NCBI GenBank assembly: GCA_045565285.1
Contig: JBJLFR010000010.1
Coordinates: 15,774 to 79,773 of the forward strand
Length of the DNA stretch: 64,000 bases
Source: CACIIZ01 sp045565285
Lineage (GTDB): Bacteria > Pseudomonadota > Alphaproteobacteria > Rhodobacterales > Rhodobacteraceae
Direction: 5' to 3'
Shown here piece after piece: positions 8,250 to 17,610 of this stretch. The notes beneath the pieces are model-generated. The model was not told the origin of the DNA and ran no database searches. It worked only from the letters and a program-made list of their open reading frames with translations. Numbering within the stretch: the first letter of the stretch is position 1; the number at the start of each line of letters is the position of its first letter. The position numbers and the translations under genes were made by a program.

Positions 8250-9464
8250 TTGAAACAAAGCAATGCTGTAATCTTTTTCGATAAAAAGACCCCACCTCAT
8301 ATTTTTACTCTAATTATACTTTCTGGCCTTGGGGCATTAAGTATGAGCATATTTTTGTCTAGTATATTAGAAATGTCAATTTTTTTTAATAAAAGCTACG
8401 CTCTAATGCAACTTTCAATATCATTATATTTAGTAACTACAGCTTTTTTTCAAATAATTGCAGGACCCTTGTCAGATAGATACGGAAGAAGATTAATAAC
8501 ATTATTTTCTGTAATATTATTTATTTTAGCGTCTATAGGATGTTATTTATCAACTAATTTTGAATTTTTTATTTTTTTTAGAATATTACAAGCTTCTGTA
8601 GCTGCTGGATTTTTAATGAGTAGAGTAATTATAAGAGACATTACTTCTGAATCTGATGCTGCTTCTATGATCGGATATGTGACTATGGGAATGTCTATAA
8701 TACCTTTAATTGCTCCTGGAATAGGCGGATTAATACATATGTATTTGGGCTGGTCGAGCATTTTTCTTATAATGGCATTTCTAGGCATTATTTTATTATT
8801 TATTACTTTTCATGATTTAGGAGAAACAAAAATTGTAAAAATAAAAAAAAATAAAAAAAATTTTAATTTATATATTGAATTGTTTAAAAAACCAAAATTT
8901 TGGGGTTATTCACTAACTGTTGCATTTTCTGCCGGTACTTTTTTTTCGTTTTTAGGTGGGGCACCTTATGTTGCTACCAAAGTATACAACTTAAATAGTG
9001 TGATATCTGGATTAGTAATGGGTTTTCCAGCTGCAGGTTATTTTTTTGGTAATTATTTATCAGGTAAATATTCAAAAAATTTTGGAATAGATTATATGGT
9101 CTTACGAGGGATATGGTTTGTGATTTTTGGAATGTTTTCTTGTCTTATAATTACAGTTTTATACAAAGATACTCCTTACTTTTTTTTTGGTTTATGTTTT
9201 TTTGTTGGATTAGGTAATGGTTTAATTATACCAAATGCAAGTGCCGGTATATTATCTGTAAATGAAAACTTATCTGGTACAGCAGGAGGGTTAGGAAATG
9301 CAATTATGATTAGTACTGGAGCTATTTTGGCAGCACTAGCAAGCTATTTATTAGAAAATCAAAATAGTTCTTTTTATCTAGTATCATTGATGCTTTTTTC
9401 AGGTAGTTTGAGTTATATTTCTCATTATGTATTAGTTTTAAAAAATAAAACCGAAAATCCATAG
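8250..9464 (+). CDS. MFS exporter, Bcr/CflA drug-resistance type
   Basis: 404 residues with about 12 hydrophobic spans. The loop between helices 2 and 3 carries the major facilitator motif A GPLSDRYGRR, and helix 5 has the antiporter-type motif C residues GYVTMGMSIIPLIAPGIGG. This matches the Bcr/CflA group of 12-span drug:proton antiporters. Translation starts at TTG 8250, after TAGGA, only 8 bp downstream of the aldose dehydrogenase. The substrate is unknown; export of a product of neighbouring genes is possible. Confidence 0.88.
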   Translation: MKQSNAVIFFDKKTPPHIFTLIILSGLGALSMSIFLSSILEMSIFFNKSYALMQLSISLYLVTTAFFQIIAGPLSDRYGRRLITLFSVILFILASIGCYLSTNFEFFIFFRILQASVAAGFLMSRVIIRDITSESDAASMIGYVTMGMSIIPLIAPGIGGLIHMYLGWSSIFLIMAFLGIILLFITFHDLGETKIVKIKKNKKNFNLYIELFKKPKFWGYSLTVAFSAGTFFSFLGGAPYVATKVYNLNSVISGLVMGFPAAGYFFGNYLSGKYSKNFGIDYMVLRGIWFVIFGMFSCLIITVLYKDTPYFFFGLCFFVGLGNGLIIPNASAGILSVNENLSGTAGGLGNAIMISTGAILAALASYLLENQNSSFYLVSLMLFSGSLSYISHYVLVLKNKTENP

Positions 9465-9495
9465 ATCTATATAATTGAAGTATTTAATAAATAAA

Positions 9496-10410
9496 ATGAA
9501 TTTAAAAAATAAAAAAATTATTTTTATTGTTAATCCAAATTCAGGAAAACTTTCGACTAAAAATAAAATTAAAATTATTTCAAGGTGTCTACCCACAAAT
9601 CCAGACATTATATTTCCAAAAACCCCAGATGAAACATCTCATCTTAGTGCTCAAGCATTTAAAAAAAAACATATTGTAGTTGCTTGTGGCGGTGATGGAA
9701 CAGTTAATCTAGTTGCAAATCAAGCAATTATTCATGATGGAACGATGTCAATATTACCATTTGGAAGAGGAAATGATTTTGCAAAATTTATTGGTATTAA
9801 TGATGATAAACAATTTATAGATATGTTAGAGAAACCTAGTATTTACAAAAGTGAATATCTAGAGTTATTTTTTAAAAATTCGTATAAGATTTGTCTAACA
9901 TCAGTCGGTGTTGGTCTTTTAAGTGAGGCAGCTTACCGAGCAAGCAAAATACCTTTATTACAAGGAAGTTTATTATATACAATTGCAGCATTATCTTGTT
10001 TTATTAATCTCAAATCTCATTCTTATATTGTAAATTTTAATAAAAAAATTGAATTAAATGAAAAATTAACTATTTTAGTTGTTGCATCTACACCTTTTGC
10101 AGGTGGAGGAATGCATATTGCTCCTGAGGCACAAAAAATAAAAAATAAAATCAACCTTTTATATGCAAAAAAAGTTTCAAGAATTGAAGCAATTGGATTA
10201 CTTAGTAAAGTAATGTCCGGAAATCATTTGGGACATCAAAAAGTAAATAACTCTCATATAAAACAATGTAAAATTACAACAAAGGAAACCGATTTTTGGG
10301 CTCCCTTAGTTTATGGAGATGGGGAATATATAGGAAATTTACCTGTTGAAATTAAAAAAGGAAAAAAATATTTGAAATTATTAGTACCAAACAATCAAAC
10401 TATTGGTTAA
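9496..10410 (+). CDS. Diacylglycerol kinase-family lipid kinase
   Basis: 304 residues from the ATG at 9496; a TTG at 9475 would add seven residues but has no advantage. The nucleotide-binding motifs of the DAGK catalytic family are present: VNPNSGK at the start and CGGDGTVN near residue 72, followed by LPFGRGNDFAK. YegS/BmrU-type proteins phosphorylate diacylglycerol, sphingoid or related lipids at the inner membrane. It ends in an 11-bp overlap with the convergent GMC dehydrogenase gene. Confidence 0.87.
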   Translation: MNLKNKKIIFIVNPNSGKLSTKNKIKIISRCLPTNPDIIFPKTPDETSHLSAQAFKKKHIVVACGGDGTVNLVANQAIIHDGTMSILPFGRGNDFAKFIGINDDKQFIDMLEKPSIYKSEYLELFFKNSYKICLTSVGVGLLSEAAYRASKIPLLQGSLLYTIAALSCFINLKSHSYIVNFNKKIELNEKLTILVVASTPFAGGGMHIAPEAQKIKNKINLLYAKKVSRIEAIGLLSKVMSGNHLGHQKVNNSHIKQCKITTKETDFWAPLVYGDGEYIGNLPVEIKKGKKYLKLLVPNNQTIG

Positions 10411-12043
10411 ATGCAAATTTAGCCTCAATAGGTTTAAGTTGTGTTTTTCTAAGTATAAAATCAGAAGCTCTGTGAGCAATCATCTGAATAGGTGCATTTA
10501 AATTAGCACTTATAATTTTTGGTAATATAGATCCATCTACTATTCTTAAATTTTCAACACCATATACTCTTAATTCTTCATCTACTACACTGTCCTCAGA
10601 ATTTCCCATTTTACAAGTACCACATGGATGATAATCAGTTTCAGTCAAACCTCTAATTACCTCCTCTTTATTGTTTTTATCAATGCCTTCAGAAATACCT
10701 GTTATTTCATTTCCTCTGAATTCTTCAAACGATTTTTGATTGATTAACTCTCTTGCTTTATCAATACCCTGTGACATTTGAGTAAAGTCCTCCAAGTTGT
10801 TCATATAATTAAAAATAATGTCAGGTTTACCAAATAAATTTTTCTTATTTAATTTCAAATAACCAGAACTTTTTGGTCGAAGAAGATCAATATGAAGAAC
10901 AAAACCTTTTCTAATTTTTAATTCTCCATTAATAAAATCAAATCCTGCTGGTGCAAAATGGTACTGTAGATTTGGATAATCAACTTTGTCGTTACCAAAA
11001 ATTAATCCTCCAGCCTCCCAAATATTTGTACAAGCCATGCCTGTACGAGTAGTAATCCATTGCATACCTGTAATTAGTTTTCTTAAATTATTATTCATTC
11101 CATATATTGGAAAATTTTTTTTACAATCATATTTCAAAATAACTGTAGGATGATCTTGTAAATTTTTTCCTACACCTACTAAGTTTATTTCACTTTTTAT
11201 TCCATTTTCTTTTAATTCTTCAGCTGCTCCAATACCAGAAAGCATCAATAATTTTGGGGTATTTATCGATCCACATGATAAAATTATTTCATTTGATGCG
11301 TAAATTGTTTCAAAGCTGTTTTGATATAATATATCTAGAGAAACTGCTTTCTTTGATTTTAAATTAATCTTGGTTACATTCGCACTAGTAATAATATCAA
11401 GGTTTTCCCTTTTTTTAGCATTAGTAAGATGTGCATCAGCTGCACTCCATCTTTTACCTTTGTAACGAGTTGCATCTAATCTAGAAACACCACAAGGATT
11501 AAAACCATTTAGATCATCTGATCTGCCTTGACCAGAAGTCACTCCTGCTTCCAAAAAAGCTTCAAATAATGGGGATTGAAGTGACCCACTTGAAACTTTC
11601 AAAGGACCATTTCCCCCTCTATAAAAATCTTCACCCTCTGAATATGTTTCACCCGCTTTAAAATATGGTAAACAGTTTTTATAAGACCAATTTTTTATTT
11701 TTAAGTCTTTTTCCCAACTATCATAATCAAGAGGATGACCTCTCATGTAAACCATAGAATTTATTGAAGATGATCCTCCTAAAACTTTTCCTCTGGGTGT
11801 AAAAACAGATCTTTCCTTAAGAGCTGGTTCTTTACTAGTATCATAATTCCAATTAATTTCAGGATTTAAGTATGCTTTATAAACAGCAGCTGGAATATGT
11901 ATCATTAAATTATTATTTACAGGCCCAGCTTCTAAAAGAAGTACTTTATTATTTATATTTTCACTAAGTTTGCTAGCTAAAACACATCCAGCAGATCCAG
12001 CTCCAACAATAATATAATTGTATTCTTTTTTTAAAATACTCAT
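10400..12043 (-). CDS. GMC-family FAD alcohol/choline dehydrogenase
   Basis: 547 residues of the glucose-methanol-choline oxidoreductase family. Seen: the FAD dinucleotide fold IIVGAGSAGCVLA at the N-terminus, the GMC signature PRGKVLGGSSSIN near residue 85, the second signature region LSCGSINTPKLLMLSGIG, and a C-terminal active-site histidine region DYHPCGTCKMG. Choline dehydrogenase (BetA) and AlkJ-type alcohol dehydrogenases share these features, so the substrate is open. AlkJ activity would fit with the AlkB gene 4 kb away; betaine genes are not seen here. Its start is 107 bp from the divergent SGNH hydrolase. Confidence 0.88.
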   Translation of the reverse strand: MSILKKEYNYIIVGAGSAGCVLASKLSENINNKVLLLEAGPVNNNLMIHIPAAVYKAYLNPEINWNYDTSKEPALKERSVFTPRGKVLGGSSSINSMVYMRGHPLDYDSWEKDLKIKNWSYKNCLPYFKAGETYSEGEDFYRGGNGPLKVSSGSLQSPLFEAFLEAGVTSGQGRSDDLNGFNPCGVSRLDATRYKGKRWSAADAHLTNAKKRENLDIITSANVTKINLKSKKAVSLDILYQNSFETIYASNEIILSCGSINTPKLLMLSGIGAAEELKENGIKSEINLVGVGKNLQDHPTVILKYDCKKNFPIYGMNNNLRKLITGMQWITTRTGMACTNIWEAGGLIFGNDKVDYPNLQYHFAPAGFDFINGELKIRKGFVLHIDLLRPKSSGYLKLNKKNLFGKPDIIFNYMNNLEDFTQMSQGIDKARELINQKSFEEFRGNEITGISEGIDKNNKEEVIRGLTETDYHPCGTCKMGNSEDSVVDEELRVYGVENLRIVDGSILPKIISANLNAPIQMIAHRASDFILRKTQLKPIEAKFAFNQ

Positions 12044-12150
12044 GAAAAAAATTAAATTTTAATAAAATATAATCAATATTTGATAACCTAAATTATCTTA
12101 CTATATAAGACAATATAAGTTTTATTATATTTAAAAAAATCATATTTAAA

Positions 12151-12876
12151 ATGAAATTTGTTAAAATTTATTCAATTATTTTTCAATTAATACAATTTAC
12201 ATTACTTCCCATATTAATATGGCAAGGAAAAAGTGTAAGAAAAAAAGTTTTGAAATTACCTGAAGCCACTGGTAAAAGATTTGGCACTATAGGAATAGGA
12301 AAAAATATAAAAATTTTATTCATTGGTGATTCATCAGCTTCCGGTGTTGGTGTTAACAATATTGAACAATCTTTATCTGGTGGGGTAATTAAAAATTTAA
12401 AAAATAAGTATAAATGTACCTGGAAAATAATTGCTAAATCTGGTGTAAATACCAATCAATTAATTGATTTGATTACAATTGAAAAAGATGAACCATTTTC
12501 AATTGTAATCATTTCTGTTGGTATGAACGATATTACATCAGTAAGTACTTTAAAATTATGGAGTAAAAATTTAAAACAATTAGAAAGTATTTTATTAAAA
12601 AAATTTTCTATTAACTATTTTATTTACTCAGGCATGCCTCCAGTACATAAATTATATATTTTACCAATTCCACTTAGGTATTTTTTGTCATTAAAAGCTT
12701 TACTTTTTGATAATTATTTAAGAATTAAATGTAAAAATTTATATAATTTTGAGTATATCAATATTAATAAATTATCGTCAAAAAAAAATATAGTAGCAAC
12801 TGATGGGTTTCATCCAAATGAAAATTTTTATACAATTTGGTCAAATAAAATTGTACAAAAAATTAAGTTAATATAA
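12151..12876 (+). CDS. SGNH/GDSL-family hydrolase, membrane-anchored
   Basis: 241 residues. A hydrophobic N-terminal segment (about 8-24) suggests a membrane anchor. The esterase fold motifs follow: block I FIGDSSASGVG with nucleophile S61, block III with SVGMNDIT (Gly and Asn of the oxyanion hole), and block V DGFHPNE with the catalytic Asp-x-x-His. Such enzymes hydrolyse acyl esters; lipids or acylated glycans are likely targets. DUF3108 starts 5 bp downstream, so these are probably one transcript. Confidence 0.85.
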   Translation: MKFVKIYSIIFQLIQFTLLPILIWQGKSVRKKVLKLPEATGKRFGTIGIGKNIKILFIGDSSASGVGVNNIEQSLSGGVIKNLKNKYKCTWKIIAKSGVNTNQLIDLITIEKDEPFSIVIISVGMNDITSVSTLKLWSKNLKQLESILLKKFSINYFIYSGMPPVHKLYILPIPLRYFLSLKALLFDNYLRIKCKNLYNFEYININKLSSKKNIVATDGFHPNENFYTIWSNKIVQKIKLI

Positions 12877-12881
12877 AAAAT

Positions 12882-13634
12882 ATGGAAAGAAATTTTAATA
12901 AATCATTAACTAAAATATTTCTACTATCTATGTTTTTTTTTATACTGTTACTCAAAACAACAATTGCTGAAACCTTTACTTTTTCCTTATCTGCTAAGGG
13001 AATAAAGTTTGGTTCTTTTTATATGATCGCTAAAGAAAGTGGTAATCAGTATCAAATTACATCAAATTTTGAAAGTAGTGGTATCTTGGGTGCTTTTACT
13101 AAAATTAATGTATCAAGTGGTGTATACGGTCGAATTCAAAATATAAATAATAATATTTATTACCCAATTGAAGTTCTATCTAAATGGAAAAGTTTACTTA
13201 AACAAAAACAATCTAAAATAAAATACAAAAATAAAAAAATTGTTCATTATGAAGTCTTGCCTTACCCTAGGAAAAATAAATATGCATTGAAAATCAATCA
13301 ATTAAACAATACTATTGATCCTTTAACAGTAACTTATTTACTTTTAAAAAAGAGAAAAAAAATCAACATTTGCAAAGGTGAAAAATTAGTTTCAGAAGGT
13401 CAAACAATTATGAAAATAGTTTTTTTAAAAAAAGAAATCCTACAAAATAAAATTACTTGTGATGGAGAGTTTCAATTTTTAAAAGGGTTTGATCCAAAAA
13501 AGTATAAAAAGAAAAAATATAAATTTTCAGTAATTTACAAAAATAATAATAATCGCAATCAAAGATTGAATGTTACAGATTTTATTTTCAATACTAGGAT
13601 TGGTGAAATTATAGCAACAAGATTATCTAAATAA
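12882..13634 (+). CDS. DUF3108 family exported protein
   Basis: 250 residues with an N-terminal signal peptide (hydrophobic core about 10-28, ending near TIAE). The mature part fits DUF3108: F-S-L-S-A-K-G-I-K-F-G at the start, S-S-G-I-L-G-A-F near residue 60, and Y-P-I-E in the first third. Members are periplasmic beta-rich proteins of unknown function, often linked to cell-envelope genes. It sits between the SGNH hydrolase (5 bp) and the alpha/beta hydrolase (2 bp). Confidence 0.85.
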   Translation: MERNFNKSLTKIFLLSMFFFILLLKTTIAETFTFSLSAKGIKFGSFYMIAKESGNQYQITSNFESSGILGAFTKINVSSGVYGRIQNINNNIYYPIEVLSKWKSLLKQKQSKIKYKNKKIVHYEVLPYPRKNKYALKINQLNNTIDPLTVTYLLLKKRKKINICKGEKLVSEGQTIMKIVFLKKEILQNKITCDGEFQFLKGFDPKKYKKKKYKFSVIYKNNNNRNQRLNVTDFIFNTRIGEIIATRLSK

Positions 13635-13636
13635 TT

Positions 13637-14443
13637 ATGATATTAAAAGATGCTAACGTTACTTTAGAATATGAAAGGGTAGGATCAGGTCCTCTAGTGG
13701 TTTTGTTTCACTCTACTGCCAGTTCACTTAAACAATGGAATTCATTAATCAATATGTTAAAAAGTGACTTTGAAATTATTGCTGTAAATTTAATTGGATA
13801 TGGCCTTACAAATAAGTGGACTGAAAATAATAAACAACAAAATCTAATAGACCATGTAAAACTTGTTGAACCTTTAATAAGAAATTATAAGGGTAAAGTA
13901 AATTTTATAGGCCATTCATTTGGTGGTTCAGTTGCAATAAGAGCTGCTTTAGAATATAAAAAAAAACTTAATAATCTTATTTTATTAGAACCAAATGCTT
14001 TTTTTATTTTAGACAAAAAACAACATTCGTCATCTTACAATATTGCTCATTCTTTTGGAAAAAAAATATATGAAGCACAAAAGAAATCAAATTGGAATAA
14101 TTTTGCAAAAATTTTTTTAGAATTTTGGGTTGGAATTGGATCCTGGGAAAAAATGACACCTAAACAACAACATAATTTTTTACTTGTTATCCCCAATATT
14201 TACTATGAAGCACAGTCTATATTTAATGAAAAAATGGATTTAAAAGAATTAAATAATTTCCAAAAAAATATTTTTTTTATTAATGCAAAAAATACTAACT
14301 TTATATCCAAAGAAATAAAGAGGGTGTTTATTTCCATTTTACCCGAAATTATTCATACTGAAATAGAAGAGGGTGACCATATGGCTCCAATAAAATATCC
14401 TGAAATAATAAATCCTTTGATTTATCAACACTTAAAAAATTGA
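13637..14443 (+). CDS. Alpha/beta hydrolase with altered acid residue
   Basis: 268 residues of the alpha/beta hydrolase fold. The nucleophile elbow GHSFGGS and the preceding oxyanion region LFHSTASSLKQW are clear, and the catalytic histidine is in EGDHMAP near the C-terminus. At the position where the family usually has a catalytic Asp after strand 7 (G-x-x-D), this protein reads NAKNTNF, so the acid is Asn or is supplied from elsewhere. No signal peptide. It is 2 bp after DUF3108 and 10 bp before the YHYH protein, so it belongs to the same run. Substrate unknown. Confidence 0.8.
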   Translation: MILKDANVTLEYERVGSGPLVVLFHSTASSLKQWNSLINMLKSDFEIIAVNLIGYGLTNKWTENNKQQNLIDHVKLVEPLIRNYKGKVNFIGHSFGGSVAIRAALEYKKKLNNLILLEPNAFFILDKKQHSSSYNIAHSFGKKIYEAQKKSNWNNFAKIFLEFWVGIGSWEKMTPKQQHNFLLVIPNIYYEAQSIFNEKMDLKELNNFQKNIFFINAKNTNFISKEIKRVFISILPEIIHTEIEEGDHMAPIKYPEIINPLIYQHLKN

Positions 14444-14453
14444 AATAGTTAAA

Positions 14454-15233
14454 ATGAATTTTACATCAATTAGTTATAAATATTTTTTAATTTACCTTTT
14501 ATTGATATTCGTTTGTTATCTTTTTTTTTCAAAAAATTTAATTGCAGAAGTAAAAATTATAAAAAATAATATTGAGAGATGTTTTTTTACTAATGCCAAA
14601 CCAAATCATGCAATTGGACAATTTCCAACTAAAGGAAACCCGAATAGTTTTAAAAAACAAAATTTAAAATTTTGTACTACTTTATATCCATTTATTAATA
14701 ATAATTTCTCTTATAAAGCTAAAACGGTTGGAATTACTCTCTCTGGAATTCCAATAAGACCTAACACAGCTGATTGGTACGATCCTCATTCACCAAAAGG
14801 CCATAGTAAAAAAAGTACATCAGGTTGGAATTTAGAAGGAATTACTCCTTATAAAAAAAAGTTAGGTATAGATAGAAACAATGGTCATGTTGATAAAAAT
14901 GGATTATATCATTATCATGGAGTTAATAAACACTTATTAAATTTGAAACAAAATTCTTTAATAGGATATGCTGCTGATGGGCATGAAATCCATTACCTAG
15001 GTTCAAATATAAAATCTTCATGGAAACTTAAAAATGGTAAAAGACCCACAATGCCTTTTGGAAGTTATGATGGGAGTTTTTTTCAAGATTACGAATTTAA
15101 AGAGGGTAGTGGAGATTTAGATGAATGCAATTTTGGTAAAATAGATAATAAAAAAGTATACTTTGCAACAAATGAATTTCCATTTTTTCCAAGATGTCTT
15201 TGGGGAAATCCAAGTAAATATTTTTTGAGATGA
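14454..15233 (+). CDS. YHYH-domain secreted protein
   Basis: 259 residues with a signal peptide (hydrophobic 10-32, ending near LIAE). The central part holds NGHVDKNGLYHYHG, the signature of the YHYH domain, and further family blocks GIPIRPNTADWYDP before it and IGYAADGHEIHYLG after it. The histidine cluster suggests metal binding, but the function of the family is not known. Two cysteines near the N-terminus and two near the C-terminus may form disulfides in the periplasm. Confidence 0.85.
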   Translation: MNFTSISYKYFLIYLLLIFVCYLFFSKNLIAEVKIIKNNIERCFFTNAKPNHAIGQFPTKGNPNSFKKQNLKFCTTLYPFINNNFSYKAKTVGITLSGIPIRPNTADWYDPHSPKGHSKKSTSGWNLEGITPYKKKLGIDRNNGHVDKNGLYHYHGVNKHLLNLKQNSLIGYAADGHEIHYLGSNIKSSWKLKNGKRPTMPFGSYDGSFFQDYEFKEGSGDLDECNFGKIDNKKVYFATNEFPFFPRCLWGNPSKYFLR

Positions 15234-15275
15234 ATTAAATTATTAATTTATTTTTTAACTTATAGAGTGAATTTA

Positions 15276-16022
15276 ATGAATAATTTTCTTTATATCACTG
15301 GTGCTGGTGTTAGTGCTGAAAGTGGTATTCCTACTTTTAGGGATACTGATGGATTTTGGACGGTGGGAAGCGTTAACTATACACCTCAAGAAATGGCAAC
15401 GAGGAATATGTATGAAAATAACCCTAGTGAATTTCTTTTATGGTATTTTAAAAGATTTATTTCATTAAAAAATATAAAACCTAATAAAACACACTACTGG
15501 CTATCTAATAAATGTTTAATAACTCAAAATATTGATGGATTGGATAGAAAAGCAGGTAACAAAAATTATATTGGAATACATGGAAATATTGATAAATTAG
15601 TGGTTTTTGATAATCAAGATAAAATTCAAGAACCAAAGAATGCTAATTGGGATGAAATTGATAGAGAATATTTATATAATGACTTGAAACTTAAAAAAAT
15701 TCTATTAGAAAAATTTAAAATACCTTTAAAAAATTCAGAGTATACACCTGAAAAAGGTGTTTCATTAAAACCACTAGTTTTACTTTTTGATGAAATTTAT
15801 AATGAAAATTATAGATTTAATGAAGCGTTAACTTGGATGGAAAATTGTACAAAAATGATATTCATGGGTACATCTTTTAGTGTCAATATTACTAATATTG
15901 CATTAGAAATTGCTATTGAAAAAAATCTACCAATTGAAATAGTTGACCCTAATCCAATTGAAATTAATTATCCTAATATTGTGTATCATAAAATTAAGGC
16001 TTCAGATTACTGTAATATTTGA
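15276..16022 (+). CDS. Sir2-family NAD-dependent deacylase without zinc cysteines
   Basis: 248 residues from ATG 15276; a GTG at 15267 is an alternative, but the purine run AGAGTGA fits the ATG as a ribosome site. The NAD pocket is intact: TGAGVSAESGIPTFRD, then TQNIDGLD and the catalytic histidine in GIHGN, and later MGTSFSVN. Ordinary sirtuins have two CxxC pairs after HGN that hold zinc; here this segment (about 40 residues before LKPLVLLFDE) contains no cysteine. It may still be an active deacylase or ADP-ribosyl-transfer enzyme, or may have a changed role. Confidence 0.85.
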   Translation: MNNFLYITGAGVSAESGIPTFRDTDGFWTVGSVNYTPQEMATRNMYENNPSEFLLWYFKRFISLKNIKPNKTHYWLSNKCLITQNIDGLDRKAGNKNYIGIHGNIDKLVVFDNQDKIQEPKNANWDEIDREYLYNDLKLKKILLEKFKIPLKNSEYTPEKGVSLKPLVLLFDEIYNENYRFNEALTWMENCTKMIFMGTSFSVNITNIALEIAIEKNLPIEIVDPNPIEINYPNIVYHKIKASDYCNI

Positions 16023-16044
16023 ATTGTAAAAAATTATATGAAAC

Positions 16045-16374
16045 TTATAAAATTACATCATATAGGATTATCCCACGATTTGAAAAATTTTTAACAGTAA
16101 TCTTTGCTTTTTTTTCAAATTTAATTTCTGCTTCACGAAATAAATTTTGACACTCTATAAATGATTTTTCATCTTTGTATTCCCACATGTTTCCTAACCT
16201 AAAAACTCCTTCTTTATTCCATATCTGGCTTACGGTTTGTCTGATTGCACCTGCTTTTTTAAACTTTGGAAGCATTTCTTGAATAATTTCTTGCCATTCT
16301 TCAGCTCCAACTCTCATATCACTCTTCGTGGTAAAATCTGATGTAATATAACTCATTAGCTTAGATTCATTCAT
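16045..16374 (-). CDS. Hypothetical protein, possible dimeric alpha/beta barrel
   Basis: 109 residues, soluble, with no signal peptide. The pattern of short strands and helices, and a segment IWNKEGVFRLGNMWEYKDEKSFIECQNLF (residues ~66-94), resembles small ferredoxin-like dimeric barrel proteins such as NIPSNAP-like or monooxygenase-like families, but I see no diagnostic residues. GGAAA precedes the ATG at 16374. Convergent with the sirtuin gene (22 bp). Function unknown. Confidence 0.65.
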   Translation of the reverse strand: MNESKLMSYITSDFTTKSDMRVGAEEWQEIIQEMLPKFKKAGAIRQTVSQIWNKEGVFRLGNMWEYKDEKSFIECQNLFREAEIKFEKKAKITVKNFSNRGIILYDVIL

Positions 16375-16593
16375 ATAATTTTCCTTTCAAAATGAATTTC
16401 TGTAATTGTAGATATCAGCATAAATAATACAAAACATGTTTCAAGATTGAATAAAAAATAAAATATATTATCAAACTATATATTAAATCAGTTTAAACTT
16501 CTTATTGATCTTAATCTGAAAGATCATCTTTTTCTTTATATACTTCATTAGATAGATTTCTATTTAATATTTCTTTCATTAAATATATCTTAG

Positions 16594-17541
16594 TTAAACT
16601 GTATCTGAAAATTTTGTTAATTTACTATTATTACTTGAATTACCCATTATAATTATAATTCCTGCAATAATAATCGCAATAATTCCAATCAACCCATAAA
16701 AATTTGGTAAAATTCCCCAAAAAAACCAACTAAAAAAACCAGCGGAAATTAAATATGTATATTCATAAATAGCTGCATATGTTGGTTTCGATATTTGATA
16801 AGCCATTATAATAAAATAAATTGCTACTGAAGATAAAAAACCAAGAAAACACATTATTATCCAAAAATTTAAATTTTGATTTTGCCAAGGCCTATAAATG
16901 AATGGTGCTTTATCAAATATAATTGAATTTACAGGATAAAATGTAAAAAACAATGAAAGCAATAAACCAATCAAACCAATAGAAAACAAAAAACAAAAAA
17001 GGATTGAAAGTGGTTCTTCTTCTTGCAGATACTTATTTGTTATAATTGCTCCTACCGCATAAGTTGCGCCTGCTAAAATAGGAAAAAAATGGTAAATTGT
17101 AGGTTTGAAATTTACTCCTATAATTAAATAAACACCTATTATACCGAGAGAAAATGCAAAAATTTGTCTAATAGAGATATTTTCTTTAAAAAATAAAAAA
17201 GAGAATACTAAAACAAAAATTGGTGAAGTAAATAATCCAGCTCCTGCCTCTGCAATCGGCATCATTGGTATAACTGAAAAATATAATATCATAGAAATGA
17301 CATTAAAAAATGTTCGACAAATAATTGCTAACCAATTTTTAATAATCAATTTTTTTTTGCTAAAATAAGCAAATATAAAAACTATTATTATAGCACTTAA
17401 TGATCTTGAAAAATGAAATTGTCCAACACTTACTTTATCAGAAACTAATAAAGTTAAATTATCTGCTAAACCAAATATAGACAGCCCTAAAGTTAACAAA
17501 ATACCACTTTTTGTAAGAGGAGAAAAAGAGTTTAAGAACAT
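16594..17541 (-). CDS. EamA/DMT-family permease
   Basis: 315 residues with ten hydrophobic segments in two repeats of five, the layout of EamA-type drug/metabolite transporters such as RhaT, YdcZ-like and RarD. The repeat markers are FFKENISIRQIFAFSLGIIGVYLI in the first half and an equivalent in the second half. Substrate unknown, probably a metabolite or amino-acid exporter. It precedes the M3 peptidase gene's stop by 69 bp and is on the same strand. Two other DMT permeases occur in this window. Confidence 0.87.
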   Translation of the reverse strand: MFLNSFSPLTKSGILLTLGLSIFGLADNLTLLVSDKVSVGQFHFSRSLSAIIIVFIFAYFSKKKLIIKNWLAIICRTFFNVISMILYFSVIPMMPIAEAGAGLFTSPIFVLVFSFLFFKENISIRQIFAFSLGIIGVYLIIGVNFKPTIYHFFPILAGATYAVGAIITNKYLQEEEPLSILFCFLFSIGLIGLLLSLFFTFYPVNSIIFDKAPFIYRPWQNQNLNFWIIMCFLGFLSSVAIYFIIMAYQISKPTYAAIYEYTYLISAGFFSWFFWGILPNFYGLIGIIAIIIAGIIIIMGNSSNNSKLTKFSDTV

Positions 17542-17610
17542 AAAATAAAACAGACTTAACTAATGAATAATATATTAAGCAACACAAAGTATACTTCATT
17601 TTTTTTTAGA

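Noticed and set aside
16511..16579. 22-codon minus-strand frame just after the DMT permease gene, within a gap that also has a GATCTT/AAGATC inverted repeat
   Set aside because: Too short, no ribosome binding site, and no gene on the strand that would use the hairpin as a terminator. Chance is likely in A/T-rich DNA.
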